Below are positions 20,366-31,010 of a stretch of 64,000 nucleotides of DNA, one piece after another. Where the stretch lies: contig NC_091312.1 in assembly GCF_038502225.1 (NCBI RefSeq), positions 29,739,910-29,803,909 of the forward strand, in the 5' to 3' direction. Position 1 is the first letter of the stretch. Every line of letters begins with the position of its first letter. Made by a program: the position numbers and the translations under genes. The stretch comes from Cherax quadricarinatus (lineage: Eukaryota; Arthropoda; Malacostraca; Decapoda; Parastacidae). A model generated the notes under the pieces. That model ran no database searches. It was not told where the DNA came from and worked only from the letters and a program-made list of their open reading frames with translations.

Positions 20366-21750
20366 GAATCGTGAAAGCCTGCCATTGATGGCTACCAGTG
20401 AAAGCTACCAGTGAGGGTTAAAAGTGCGGGTTACCGGTAAGGGCTACCAGTGAGGGTTAAAAGTGCTGGTTACCGGTAAGGGCTACCAGTGAGGGTTAAA
20501 AGTGCAGGTTACCGGTAAAGGCTACCAGTGAGGGTTACTGGTGAATGCAACCAGTGAGGGCTACCAATGAAGGTTACCAATGAGGGATGCCAGTTAGGGT
20601 TACCAGTGTTGGCTACCACTGAGAGCTACCAGTGAAGATTACCAGTGAGGGCTACCAGTGAACGCCACCATTGAGGGCTACCAATGACGGCTTCCAATGA
20701 GAGCTACCGGTGAGGGTTACCAGTGAGAGCTACCAGTGAGAGCTACCAATGAGGACCACCAGTGAGGGTTACCCATGAGGGCTACCAGTGAGCGCTACCA
20801 GTGAGGGCTACCATTAAGGGCTACCAGTGAGGACTACCAGTGAGGGCTACCAGTGAGGGGTTACCAATGAGGGCTCTCAATGAGAGCCACAACTGAGGGC
20901 TGCAAATGAGAACTACCGGTGAGGGTTACCAATGAGGACTACCAGTGAGGGCTACCAATGAGGGCTACCATTGAGCGCTGCCGGTGAGGGCTACTGCTGA
21001 AGGATACCAGTGAGGGTTACCAGTGAGGGCTACCAATGAAGGCTACCAATAGGGGCTACCAATGAGAGCTACCAATGAGGGCTACCAGTTAGGACTATCA
21101 GTGAGGGCTACCAATCAGAGCTATCAGTGAGGGCTACCAGTGAGGGCTACCATTGACGCTACCAATGAGGGCTACCAATGAGAGGTACCACTGAGAGCTA
21201 CCTGTGGGGGCTACTAGGGAGAGCTACCAGTGAGAGCTACCAGTGAGGGCTACCAATTAGGGCTACCTGTAAGGGCTACCGCTGAGGGCTACCAGTGAGG
21301 TCTACCAGAGAGGGCCTCCAGTGAGGGCTATCGGTGAGGACTACCAGTGAAGTTACCAGTGAGGGCTACCATTGAGGGCTACCAATGATGCTGCCAATGA
21401 GTGCTACCAGTAAGGGATACCAGTGAGTGCTACCAGTGAAGGTTACCAGTGGCTGCTACCAGTGAGGGGGATACCGGTGAGGAGGACTACCAGTGAGGGC
21501 TAACAATGTAGGTACTCAATGACGACTACCAGCGAGATCTACCAGTGAGAGGCTACCAGTGAGGGCTATCGGTGAAGCCTACCAATGAGGACAACCAATG
21601 AGGGCTACCAGTGAGGGCTACCGGTGAGGGCTACCAGTGAGTTCTACTAGTGAAGGCTACCAATGAGGGCTACCAATGAGGGTACCCAATGAGGGCTACC
21701 AGTGAGTGCTGCCAGTGAGGGCTACCCATGAGGACTAGCAGTGAGGGCTG
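20366..21750. repeat. 13-bp minisatellite
   Basis: Tandem units of GAGGGCTACCAGT, about 105 copies. The commonest variants are AAT for AGT and GAGAGC or GAGGGTT for GAGGGCT. The first few units (20400-20530) include three copies of a longer word with GGTTAAAAGTGC. The unit shares GAG-GCT text with subfamily B but differs in length and in its ACCAGT half. Confidence 0.93.
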
Positions 21751-21811
21751 AAGATAATGACAGGTGATGGAGATGCTAACAAATCTTGAAGGTGTAGGAC
21801 TCTTAGGTCAA

Positions 21812-21922
<111 letters not shown>

Positions 21923-22092
21923 TTAGATTTAGATTAGATTTTGCCACCGAAGTGGCTAGTTTATTGTGCACCCCATATCCATCCTGTGGACGGTAGCGCG
22001 AGAGCATATGGATACACAAAAGGCCTAGGAACTAGGCCCCAAAGGGTTAACAGGAATACATATGGATTTATATCTACATATCTATAGTTCAC

Positions 22093-25000
22093 TTATCTGT
22101 TACAAGCAAATTTAGGAAATTTGCTTAGTATATCTGGTATCTTATTTTCATTAATAAGATATCTTGACATGTCACATAGGTTATTATACTGTCTGTCTCT
22201 GTATTCCTCAATGAGTGGACAATTAAGCACATAGTGTTCAAGAGAGTGACCATATGCCTGATCACATAATTTACATTTAGTTTGATCATCATCTGTGTGT
22301 CTCCCAAACTGCCAGAAGTACTTGTAACCAAGCCTAAGCCTGGCCACTACAACATCAGTCAGTCTGTTCACATTGCAAGTTGCTCCATAAACATACTTAT
22401 CTACGTTCATGTTATCATAGTGGGTTATAGATCTACTCAGGCTTCTAACTGCATTCCTATAACAATCATTTTCATTATTTACTTCTCTCCTAATATTATT
22501 CCTAATGCTAGACACAGTTATACCAAAGTTATATTCTACATTCTCCTTCTGGGTACTCTTCTTGGCTAACATATCAACTTTATCATGAAGGAGTAATCCA
22601 ATGTGTGATGGGATCCATAGCAATTGTACATTAATTCCTTTGTCCCTAATTTTTGAGTATCTATACCTGGCTTCCCCAATGAGCATGTTGTTGGAGTCAT
22701 TATATGAGTCAAGAGCCTTCAATGATGACATAGAATCAGTAATGATGACAGAGTCAAGCTCAGTGTCATAGGTTAGCTTTAGCGCCATTAGGATTGCAAA
22801 CAATTCAGTTTGCAGTGTAGACGCCCAGTTGTTAATTCTTATGCCTAACTCAACAAATTTATTATCGTTCTTAACTAGGGAGGTGGCAACAAGAGCAGAT
22901 GCAGCCCTGCCAGAAGACTCCTGTTTAGATCCATCAGTGTATATAACTTGTGATAACTTATTACTACCAGCTAGGTGAGAAATTTCTTCTTGAGCAGTTG
23001 CTCTAACAAGAGATTTAAGGAAGGGATTACTAGCAATGAGCTTCTTGGGAGGGACTTGTAGGTATGTGATATTAAATGAACACATCTTCCATGGAGGGGT
23101 GAAATGCTCTTGTTGCCTACAGTGATACAGTTCATGCAGGTTATAAAACTTAATGCAATTGCACGTTTTCACAATCCATTTAGATCTGTGTGTATTTACC
23201 TCTAGACACTTGGTAAGATTCACTGTGACAGTGTCTGGTTCGTTTCTCAACATTCTAATACCGAGTACAGTGTTAATTTCAACAATCCTATCACTGATAC
23301 TAGAAATACCAAGCTCCTTCCTCATGTTAAGAACTTTTGTAGATCTGGGACAGCCAAGAATAATCCTGAGAGCTTCATTTTGCATTAACTCCAAGGGTCG
23401 GAGAGAACTTTCTCTAGCTAATATCAACATGGGAGCAGCATAATCAATTAAGGACCTAACATAGGCTATGTACATCATTCTCACGATTCTCACATTAGCA
23501 CCATAGTTGGGATTGTAGCCAGCAACAGCTTTGAGAGCATTTAGCCTAGCTTTACATTTCTTGTTTAGTTGTGGTATAGTGGATTTGTTAAAGGGTACAT
23601 CTACACCAAGATATCTGTAAGTTTTAACGTAGCTAATGATTTCACCCTGCAAATAGATGGGTGGGGGATGTCGTTTGCTTGTTAATATCTTTGTTTTAGA
23701 GGAAGATATTATGAGGCCTAGTCGATTACAAATTGCTTGAACTTCATTAAGAATGGTATTCATCTTCTTATGCCCTGTTGTATGGATCATGATATCATCA
23801 GCATAGCTTATAGCTATATGTTTAGGTGAGGCAGGTAGAGCATTTAGGAGAGCATTAATCAGAATATTAAATAGCATGGGACTAAGAACTCCTCCCTGCG
23901 GTGTACCTAAAGACATTTCTTTAGAATCACTTCTGAAGCCTTGGTAAAGGACAGAGGATACTCTATTTGACAGGTATCCTATTATCCAGCAGAGTAAGCT
24001 ACCACCAATATTCATTTTGGCTAGTTCATGTAGTATAACGGTTCTGTTCGCAATATCAAATGCAGATTTTAGATCAAGAAAAGTGGTAAAACTAGTAGAG
24101 GTGTGTGCAGTGAGAAAGGTGGAAATACAGTTCTGCACACTTTTACCTTTCATGAACCCATAGAGGTAGGGGGAAAGTTGATGTCTGATTCTGTAGTACA
24201 GTCTGTTAAGCATCATTCTTTCAAAAGTTTTACAAAGACAACTAGTTAAGGAGATCGGCCTAAATGTATCAGGCTGTTGGGGCTTAGGGATAGGCACAAT
24301 GAGACTATTGGTCCAGGAAGTAGGAAGAACGCCCTCAATGTAACTGAGATTATACAGTGCCAACAAAGGGTTATCAGGCACGTGCCTTAGAGTTCTGAGA
24401 ATATCATAGGTTATACCATCCTCTCCAGGAGCAGTTGATCGACCTTTGGTTAATGCATTATCTAATTCATACTCGGTAAAGAGGCAATCACTCTCATCAA
24501 TATTTTGGCTCATAAAATTAATCAGTTTCAACATTTCTTCAGAAGTACTCTCTAAATTTTTTCTAATATGAGATGGAAGGCTTTCATGCCTGGATGTTTT
24601 GGACCAGTCATTTATGAGGTCATTTGCTTTTTCAAGAGGAAAGGGATGAGCAACATTGCCAGTCTTTTTCCTGGTTATTTTATTTATACCTTTCCAAGCC
24701 AAACTCAAAGGGGTGGACCTATTTAATCCACTAACAAACTGTTCCCATTCCTGTTGCCTAAGTTCTTCCTTTCTATTCCTTGCATTTGTTAGTGCAGCTT
24801 GGAACGTTCTGAGCAGGTCTGGGGTTCTACATTCACGGTATGCTTTACCAATCCTCCTAGCTGCATGTGTTAGATTGCGCAGCTGTGGATCATTATAGTA
24901 TTTACATTGGTTTTTATTGTTATTTATAGTGGAGGGTCTTTGTTTCCTATTCCTGCCCACTTGATCTGTGAGAACACTCTCAATAGTGGTAATTAAATCA

Positions 25001-25767
25001 TCATTAAATTTTTGTGTGCCAATGGGCTCGTAATTCTTATACCATTGATCCAAGTGGTTAATAAAGTTGTCTCTGTGTTCTGGTTTGAGAATAAGTTTCC
25101 TCCTTCTGTATTTAGCTCCTTGATTGCTGGAGATGTGATCAAGATTGACAGTTGTTAGTCTTGGGAAGTGATCAGATAGAAGATCATCAACTATGACAGA
25201 GTCATGCATCGTATATGATGTATTAAATCCAAGACACAGATCTAGTATGCCACCATATATGTGAGTAGGCTCAGTAGTGCCCACAATTCGAACATTATCA
25301 TGCTCATTTAGCAATCTCACTAGTTTAGTTCCATTGGTGTTTGTTATAGACCCACCAATATTCTTATGTCTGGCATTAAAATCTCCAAGAATGATGGTAG
25401 GTTCACTATTGATGCGATCTGGTAAAGCATCAGGTCGAAGCTGGTTCGCTGGGGCATAGAGATTAAAAATGTTTATGGAAAAATCGCCTGCATATACTTT
25501 GACACCATGATACTGCATGTTAACTCGACTCTGCAAGGAAAGGAGTGAATGTGGCAAGTTCTTTCTGACATACATCACACAACAGTTGGTTGACCTTAGG
25601 TTATAAGCTGCATATCCAGGCAAGTTTGGTGGAGGTGCTCCATCTTTCAATCTACATTCCTGCAAACAGATGACATCAATATTCTTGGTTGCACTAATAT
25701 GATGTAAGTCAGGCAACCGCTTCCTGATGGAAGCAATGTTCCATGAAAAGATTTGTAATGTATCCAT
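22093..25767 (-). CDS. LINE ORF2: endonuclease, reverse transcriptase, RNase H
   Basis: 1224 codons. The product nicks target DNA and reverse-transcribes its own RNA at the nick (target-primed reverse transcription). The N-terminal apurinic-type endonuclease shows FSWNIAS (N10), LQECRL (E37), LGDFNARH and SDHFPR. The RT has SAFD, GTPQGGVLSPMLFN and the catalytic YADD at residues 655-658. RNase H follows with YTDGSK (D945), an ELFAILMAL helix, TDSMSS, and IPSH...DKVDMLAKK. A cysteine-histidine motif (CKLC...H...C) sits at about 1165-1185, as in Jockey/I elements. Presence of RNase H argues for the I group. Length is normal for a full ORF2. The start ATG lies 45 bp after the ORF1 stop, which fits downstream re-initiation. 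No disabling change is seen. Confidence 0.93.
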   Translation of the reverse strand: MDTLQIFSWNIASIRKRLPDLHHISATKNIDVICLQECRLKDGAPPPNLPGYAAYNLRSTNCCVMYVRKNLPHSLLSLQSRVNMQYHGVKVYAGDFSINIFNLYAPANQLRPDALPDRINSEPTIILGDFNARHKNIGGSITNTNGTKLVRLLNEHDNVRIVGTTEPTHIYGGILDLCLGFNTSYTMHDSVIVDDLLSDHFPRLTTVNLDHISSNQGAKYRRRKLILKPEHRDNFINHLDQWYKNYEPIGTQKFNDDLITTIESVLTDQVGRNRKQRPSTINNNKNQCKYYNDPQLRNLTHAARRIGKAYRECRTPDLLRTFQAALTNARNRKEELRQQEWEQFVSGLNRSTPLSLAWKGINKITRKKTGNVAHPFPLEKANDLINDWSKTSRHESLPSHIRKNLESTSEEMLKLINFMSQNIDESDCLFTEYELDNALTKGRSTAPGEDGITYDILRTLRHVPDNPLLALYNLSYIEGVLPTSWTNSLIVPIPKPQQPDTFRPISLTSCLCKTFERMMLNRLYYRIRHQLSPYLYGFMKGKSVQNCISTFLTAHTSTSFTTFLDLKSAFDIANRTVILHELAKMNIGGSLLCWIIGYLSNRVSSVLYQGFRSDSKEMSLGTPQGGVLSPMLFNILINALLNALPASPKHIAISYADDIMIHTTGHKKMNTILNEVQAICNRLGLIISSSKTKILTSKRHPPPIYLQGEIISYVKTYRYLGVDVPFNKSTIPQLNKKCKARLNALKAVAGYNPNYGANVRIVRMMYIAYVRSLIDYAAPMLILARESSLRPLELMQNEALRIILGCPRSTKVLNMRKELGISSISDRIVEINTVLGIRMLRNEPDTVTVNLTKCLEVNTHRSKWIVKTCNCIKFYNLHELYHCRQQEHFTPPWKMCSFNITYLQVPPKKLIASNPFLKSLVRATAQEEISHLAGSNKLSQVIYTDGSKQESSGRAASALVATSLVKNDNKFVELGIRINNWASTLQTELFAILMALKLTYDTELDSVIITDSMSSLKALDSYNDSNNMLIGEARYRYSKIRDKGINVQLLWIPSHIGLLLHDKVDMLAKKSTQKENVEYNFGITVSSIRNNIRREVNNENDCYRNAVRSLSRSITHYDNMNVDKYVYGATCNVNRLTDVVVARLRLGYKYFWQFGRHTDDDQTKCKLCDQAYGHSLEHYVLNCPLIEEYRDRQYNNLCDMSRYLINENKIPDILSKFPKFACNR

Positions 25768-25812
25768 TGTAGTGAGTTATTACAATCTCTTGCTCATAAG
25801 ATGGTAAAACTA

Positions 25813-27420
25813 TTATGCTTTGACTACAGTGTGCAGACACTTAAGAGCAAATAGCATAGTTTGTACGTCTTTATCTTCAGGACCTTTATTTTTAAGCATT
25901 TTTCGGCATTTTGGCAGCCAGTTAAAAGGCAAGTCTTGAAGGCAAGAGTTATGGGCTTCTTTCTCACAAATTGCTGGAAGCTGAACGGAGATTGCTGCAC
26001 TTTTGACATCATCACCATGCTCAAGAGCATCATCCTGATTACATATATTTATTAAACTTGTCAGGATCTGTTCAAGATGCTCAATTTTTTTCTGGAAATT
26101 TGTTATAATATGAGGAAGGTCAGGCGAATCCAATGCCTCTCCGGAGGATGGCACTTCTGGGTTAGTGCTTTCTTTAACACCTATCACCTTAACAGGTACC
26201 ATGGTTACATTAGTGTTCTCTGTTTCATCATTCATTGCAGGTAGGTCCTGTGCATCTGACTCATCTCCAATTTCCAGGGAGGTTACCTGTGTGGTGTCCG
26301 TCTGACTGTTGTAGTTGTGTGTATTGGGAGAAATGACAAACTCATCCCCATATTCAGGTGTAGCCATAGGTATCTGTAGTGGTAGACCAGTAGTTCCATA
26401 TGTGCTAGCAGGGATGGCTAGCTCCTCCACAGCTGGTGTGTGTGATGGCATTCTGGTATCACCAGAATCCTTTGCAGTGAGGTGGGGTTCTTGCACACTT
26501 TGCAGAGGTTCAGTCTCAGATCTGGCTGTGGTAGACTGGATGGCCCCATCCTCAGTTACCATTAAAGGACTGTTATCAGGTTTACATCGAAGGTTGTTTG
26601 GGTTCTGACTGCAGTCCTTGTGGGAAACTGTAACCCCAACTTCTTTACAGTTAATACACTTAAATTTTTGGCTGTCAGGGCCTACTGTGCATTCTCTAGT
26701 GGAATGTTTCCCAGCACACTTACCACACCAAGAATGTAGTATTCCACAGTCTACTGCAACATGGCCATAGTGCTGGCATTTGTAACACCTACGTTTAGGG
26801 GGTAGGTACACTTCGATGTTTAGGAAACGTAAACCATGCACCCAGATATTCCGGGGGAGGGGCACAGGACCCACCCAACTGGCAATAATTTGGGATTTTC
26901 CTTTAAGTCTTTTAGGCTTGATGATATGCTCACTTAGAGTCAGATGGGATGGGTCCATGCAGAGAGGGTATCCAAAGATTATGATACTGACCCATTTTTT
27001 AAAGTGGTGAGTGTCTGATGGAGGTCGGAGCAGCTTAATATCCCCATAAGGTGTACTAAGTAGATCATTGATCAGTTCTTCATTCTTTTCCACAAACACA
27101 AAGTTGTGTGTGTTTTTCCTAAATTGGATCCTTGAGTTAGGATGCTTGTTTACAGCTGCCATTAGCCATGCACACTTAGCAGGCAGCGGGGTGTTGTCAG
27201 GGAAGTTCAGCTTAACACATTCTTCCTTTGAAGAAAGACTTCTTGCAGCCTCTGTGCACCAAGGACGTTTAGTATCACATTGTGTACGAGTCAAGTGAGT
27301 CTGACTACGTCGACGCTCTAGCCCTTTCTCACTTTTTCTCTTTTGTTTACTTTTAAAGGTCTGGAAGCTATCATCATTTCCATCACCTGCAGAAATAGGT
27401 TCCTCTATGACAGTTGCCAT
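25813..27420 (-). CDS. LINE ORF1: gag-like RNA-binding protein with zinc knuckles
   Basis: 535 codons. The protein should coat LINE RNA. A basic N-terminus (KSKQKRKSEKG) is followed by a structured region (about 60-200). Three cysteine clusters then appear: CYKCQHYGHVAVDC at about 211-224, CGKCAGKHSTREC at about 231-243, and CINC...SHKDC at about 255-270. This is the usual order for Jockey/I-group ORF1. The C-terminal half is acidic and Ser/Thr-rich, ending in a helical segment (about 440-535). It is paired with ORF2 45 bp downstream. The frame is uninterrupted. Family assignment rests on the zinc-knuckle pattern and the neighbour. Confidence 0.88.
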   Translation of the reverse strand: MATVIEEPISAGDGNDDSFQTFKSKQKRKSEKGLERRRSQTHLTRTQCDTKRPWCTEAARSLSSKEECVKLNFPDNTPLPAKCAWLMAAVNKHPNSRIQFRKNTHNFVFVEKNEELINDLLSTPYGDIKLLRPPSDTHHFKKWVSIIIFGYPLCMDPSHLTLSEHIIKPKRLKGKSQIIASWVGPVPLPRNIWVHGLRFLNIEVYLPPKRRCYKCQHYGHVAVDCGILHSWCGKCAGKHSTRECTVGPDSQKFKCINCKEVGVTVSHKDCSQNPNNLRCKPDNSPLMVTEDGAIQSTTARSETEPLQSVQEPHLTAKDSGDTRMPSHTPAVEELAIPASTYGTTGLPLQIPMATPEYGDEFVISPNTHNYNSQTDTTQVTSLEIGDESDAQDLPAMNDETENTNVTMVPVKVIGVKESTNPEVPSSGEALDSPDLPHIITNFQKKIEHLEQILTSLINICNQDDALEHGDDVKSAAISVQLPAICEKEAHNSCLQDLPFNWLPKCRKMLKNKGPEDKDVQTMLFALKCLHTVVKA

Positions 27421-27734
27421 GTTTGCCAGTGATGATATCTGGTGTAAGACTCACAACACAAGAATTCCTCGCTTATCTTTCCCTTATAGCTTATGCAAGA
27501 GCAAATATTCACTACAAAGTCAGAAGTCCAAAATAGACCACAAGACACAAGTGCTCAAGTTCAATGAACGCCTCCAACCATAATCAACCCAGACCACCAC
27601 CACTCAATACGACACACACCCCACCAAAAACACACTCAGAGACCTCTTGTATGTGTGTTAATAATATGGTACATATAATGATATAATGGATGGTACAGGC
27701 GAGGTCTTACACCTTATCACAAATTACAAAGATG

Positions 27735-27738
<4 letters not shown>
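27421..27738 (-). other. Likely 5' UTR of the I-clade LINE and flank
   Basis: No ORF. Plus-strand C/A-rich text at 27580-27640 is the likely 5' region of the element. The exact 5' end is not visible. Confidence 0.4.

Positions 27739-27780
<42 letters not shown>
27739..27780. repeat. (GA)n microsatellite, 42 bp
   Basis: Perfect GA dinucleotides. Open frames across it are spurious. Confidence 0.95.
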
Positions 27781-27782
<2 letters not shown>

Positions 27783-28949
27783 AAGTAGGTAATATTGAGC
27801 ATAAAATTAGAATTCTGTCATACATCACATTAAACAAGAGGTTCAAATTCAATGATAACTTCCACTTGAGTTAGTTCAGGCTACTGCCACCTAATGTACC
27901 TCACTGAAATAATAATATAGCAGACATCACAATGAATGCTGAAGACAACCTCTTACCCCAACCATAGATTGTAAACAGAATTACTAAAAAAAAAAAAAAT
28001 AAAATAAAAAATAAGAAAAAAAAAAAAAATAGGTAATGTTACATTGACAATGAGATAAATCACTCTGGTTGACTTCCTTGGTCCATCCTGGGTAACTCAC
28101 ACATTACTATGTTATACATGTATGCAAGCATAAGTGTGCAGCTGTAGATAGATGAACCAGTACCTAAACAATCTCACTTACACACGCGTTACTATGTATG
28201 ACAAGTGTTACCAAGTACACCAAATGTACACTTTATCACTTAGAATATACTTGTGTTGATGTAAATATAAGAGAGTGGTACACCGCTGGTCGTAATAAAC
28301 ACACTCAACTTCTCAAAGTCACACACTAGGCCCAGCTTCTGTAGAGGTACCAGCGTTTTAATATGTTTATTATGTGTCAGTGCGTGTCTGCAGTCATTAA
28401 ATTGGTGTATCAGAAGTTAAACACTACAATCCAGTTGATCAAATAGTCTAAAACAATTTACACAATGTATAATTAGAAGTATAATGACTGCAAATTGTTA
28501 CTATTACAATTTTAACTAGGCGCTAGACCCACTAGATGAGATGGCAAGGAACATAGATGTTAACAGGCTGACTCTTGCTTAACACAGTTGAAAGGTAACC
28601 GAATTACTCAAGTAAGAAAGTATTCATGAAACTGAACATTATGCAGGAGTAAGCTTGTTCACAGTAAAAATACAAAGCATAAGTTACACACTCACACCAC
28701 AGATGAACACTGCAATTTGAAATATTACTGGGAATTTAGCAGTAAAGTTTCAGTCTGAACGAGAAAATGTATTAGAAAACACAACAATGACACTAGGACA
28801 AGCAACTTAATTATGTAACCGTATTTAATAGTTCAGTTACACTGAGCAGAGCATGTATTACACTGATTTATCAAATGTAAGGAGTCACTACACTGAAGTA
28901 CACTCTGAGCCTTTTAAAGTCTTAATACAGGCTTACAAATGACAATTAA
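27781..28949. other. Low-copy-looking AT-rich DNA, no gene seen
   Basis: No ORF with recognisable content. An A-rich tract (27985-28030) is the only simple repeat. Nothing here resembles exons with splice sites that I could defend. Confidence 0.5.
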
Positions 28950-30560
28950 CTGATGGGGAAAGCAGCACTTAACACTTCTAGCACAAGTATGACAGATGAA
29001 TGTTCACTGTGTACAAGCCAATCACCACAAACTTACTATGTTTATAAGTGAACCTCTGGCATGTCCCACTCAAAATGTCAGCACTGCAATGCTCGTCAAA
29101 TTGTTCTCAAGCCACTACAGGAAACACTGGTATGCCAGCAGCACTGCAGAACATAATACACAGACATGCTGGGCCCTAGGACAGCTATAACTGCAGGCTG
29201 CCTTAGCTTGTTCTGGCTAGCTTTTAGTGCTGCCCTCAAGCTTGCTTGACTGTGCTCGCCAAGCCCGCGCCAACCACCCGGACACCTGCTTGCAGCAGGC
29301 AGGCAAGCACACAGGAGACACTCACAAGATGAGCGGAGTGCGGCACAGAGGACACGGGCACTCAAGCACCCATGTGGTCTGGCAAAAACCGCCTCTAGAC
29401 CACAAGCAAGTAGAGGCGAACGGCTGAGTTCCAAATCGAGGAAGGAGAAGGGACAAGGAGGGATATTCACCTCGCTAGACACAGGCAATATGGGTGTAGT
29501 GGCCTGCAGGTCGCAGTGCAATTTTCAAGGTCATTCACTGGGCCCACAGTCGTCTCGAGAGTTACCAACCCTGTACTACTTGTTAATTACTCCAAACCCG
29601 CAGCACTTAACACATCTAGCACACGTGTCTTGGAATGACAGACAAATTTTCACTACATAAGAACTAGTTCTCACAACACCGAAGGTACGGTTGGAACACT
29701 GTAGAACGTTCACAAAGGCATTCTGGGATTCAGAACAGATGTAGCCTTGGCCTTCACTGGCTGGCTTGGAGCGCTGTTTGGCCTGGATCAGCTAAACTCG
29801 CCCTTATCCCATATGTAGATAATGACGACGAGTTAAGAGATACCGGTGAATAGGACAGTCGAGGAAGGGACATTCACCTCACTAGACACACGCAGTATGG
29901 GTGTAAGTGGCATGCGGGTCTTATAGTGCCATTTTCAAGGTCACCCAGCAGGCCAGACATTCCTCACTCATTTTAAGCCTACGTAGGTACTGATGGTAGC
30001 ACAATGTCCTAAGTCAGCGTAATCCACTCATGCAAATAGTTACAACAAATCTGCAGCACTTGCGGAACTCACATATTCGAGTACCAGCGGGGCAGCAAAA
30101 TACACCTCTACACTGCACGTCGTTGATAGAGGCGAACGGCTGAGTTTAAAGGCGGAGAGTTGGGGATAGAGGAGAACAGCAGGGGTAACTGAGCACGCAC
30201 ATTCGCCTTTCTTCACATAGTCAATATGGGCGAAAGTCTCAGGCAGGTGATGCAGTGCCTTGCTCAAGGTCACAGGCTGAGGCAGACTTCTCAAGAGTTA
30301 CCAAACACTGCAATATTCGTACAAATTGTTACTCACTCCAAACTTGCAGAACTTCTAGCACACGTGTCTTGGAGTGAAAGACGAATTTTCAGTGTGTGGA
30401 CACCTGGGTTACCAACTCACGTAGGACTGCACACTCGTCGTTATTCCTCAGGTTGGTAAAGCGATGAGTTGTGAGCATTTTGAGAGGCACGAGTAGCAGT
30501 GGACTAGCAAAATTCGCCTCTACACTGTATGTTGATAGAGGCGAAAGGCTGAGGTCAAAT
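28950..30560. repeat. Degenerate tandem/dispersed repeat with recurring hairpin
   Basis: Similar modules recur, diverged. CAGCACTTAACAC...CTAGCACA-type text appears at about 28965, 29600 and 30348. ATTCACCTC...CAATATGGG-type text appears at about 29463, 29873 and 30199. GAGGCGAACGGCTGAG occurs at about 29414, 30131 and 30540. Before each of the last three lies a hairpin whose arms read CGCCTCTA/TAGAGGCG or a close form (29390-29418, 30105-30132, 30513-30545). The spacing is irregular (about 410 then 330 bp for one module). I recognise no family. Confidence 0.55.
30513..30545. repeat. Perfect 10-bp inverted repeat, 13-nt loop
   Basis: TTCGCCTCTA (30513-30522) and TAGAGGCGAA (30536-30545). The same stem occurs with 8 bp at 29390-29397/29411-29418 and 6 bp at 30105-30110/30127-30132. 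Confidence 0.8.
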
Positions 30561-30801
30561 GAAAGGCAGAGGGGAAGCAGAGGCCTGTGAGGGCCTTTGC
30601 AAAAAGGAAAACTATTTCCAGTGTTTCACTAGGTATATCCTTAGTCACAGCTCGCACATAAGAGTTCTCACAACACTGAAGCTGTCTTCCAACAGTAGGA
30701 GTTTTAATGATGACTTATCAGTCGGGAGAAATGGGTAGGCCTGCGAATTAGTAGGTCCAGATCCCCAGCACACGTCTACTCCCCTCAACCACTCAGCCGA
30801 G

Positions 30802-30804
<3 letters not shown>

Positions 30805-30871
<67 letters not shown>

Positions 30872-30893
30872 AGGGAGGGAGGGAGGGAGGGAG
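30805..30893. repeat. Compound (GA)n-(GGGA)n microsatellite
   Basis: GA dinucleotides to about 30865, then seven GGGA/GGAG units. 30894-31010 is short unclassified DNA. Confidence 0.96.
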
Positions 30894-31010
30894 GTAGCAG
30901 CTTGAGTTGCAATATTTACACTGCTGAGATAATCACAGAGGAGGTGAAATAATTAACCTGCCTGACACACTCTCCTCTCGGACCAACCCCAGCCAGCCTC
31001 TCAGCCTACA

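Noticed and set aside
30040..30459. Short ORFs in the 29-30.5 kb region as host exons
   Set aside because: They overlap a degenerate repeat, lack convincing splice sites and show no recognisable domain.
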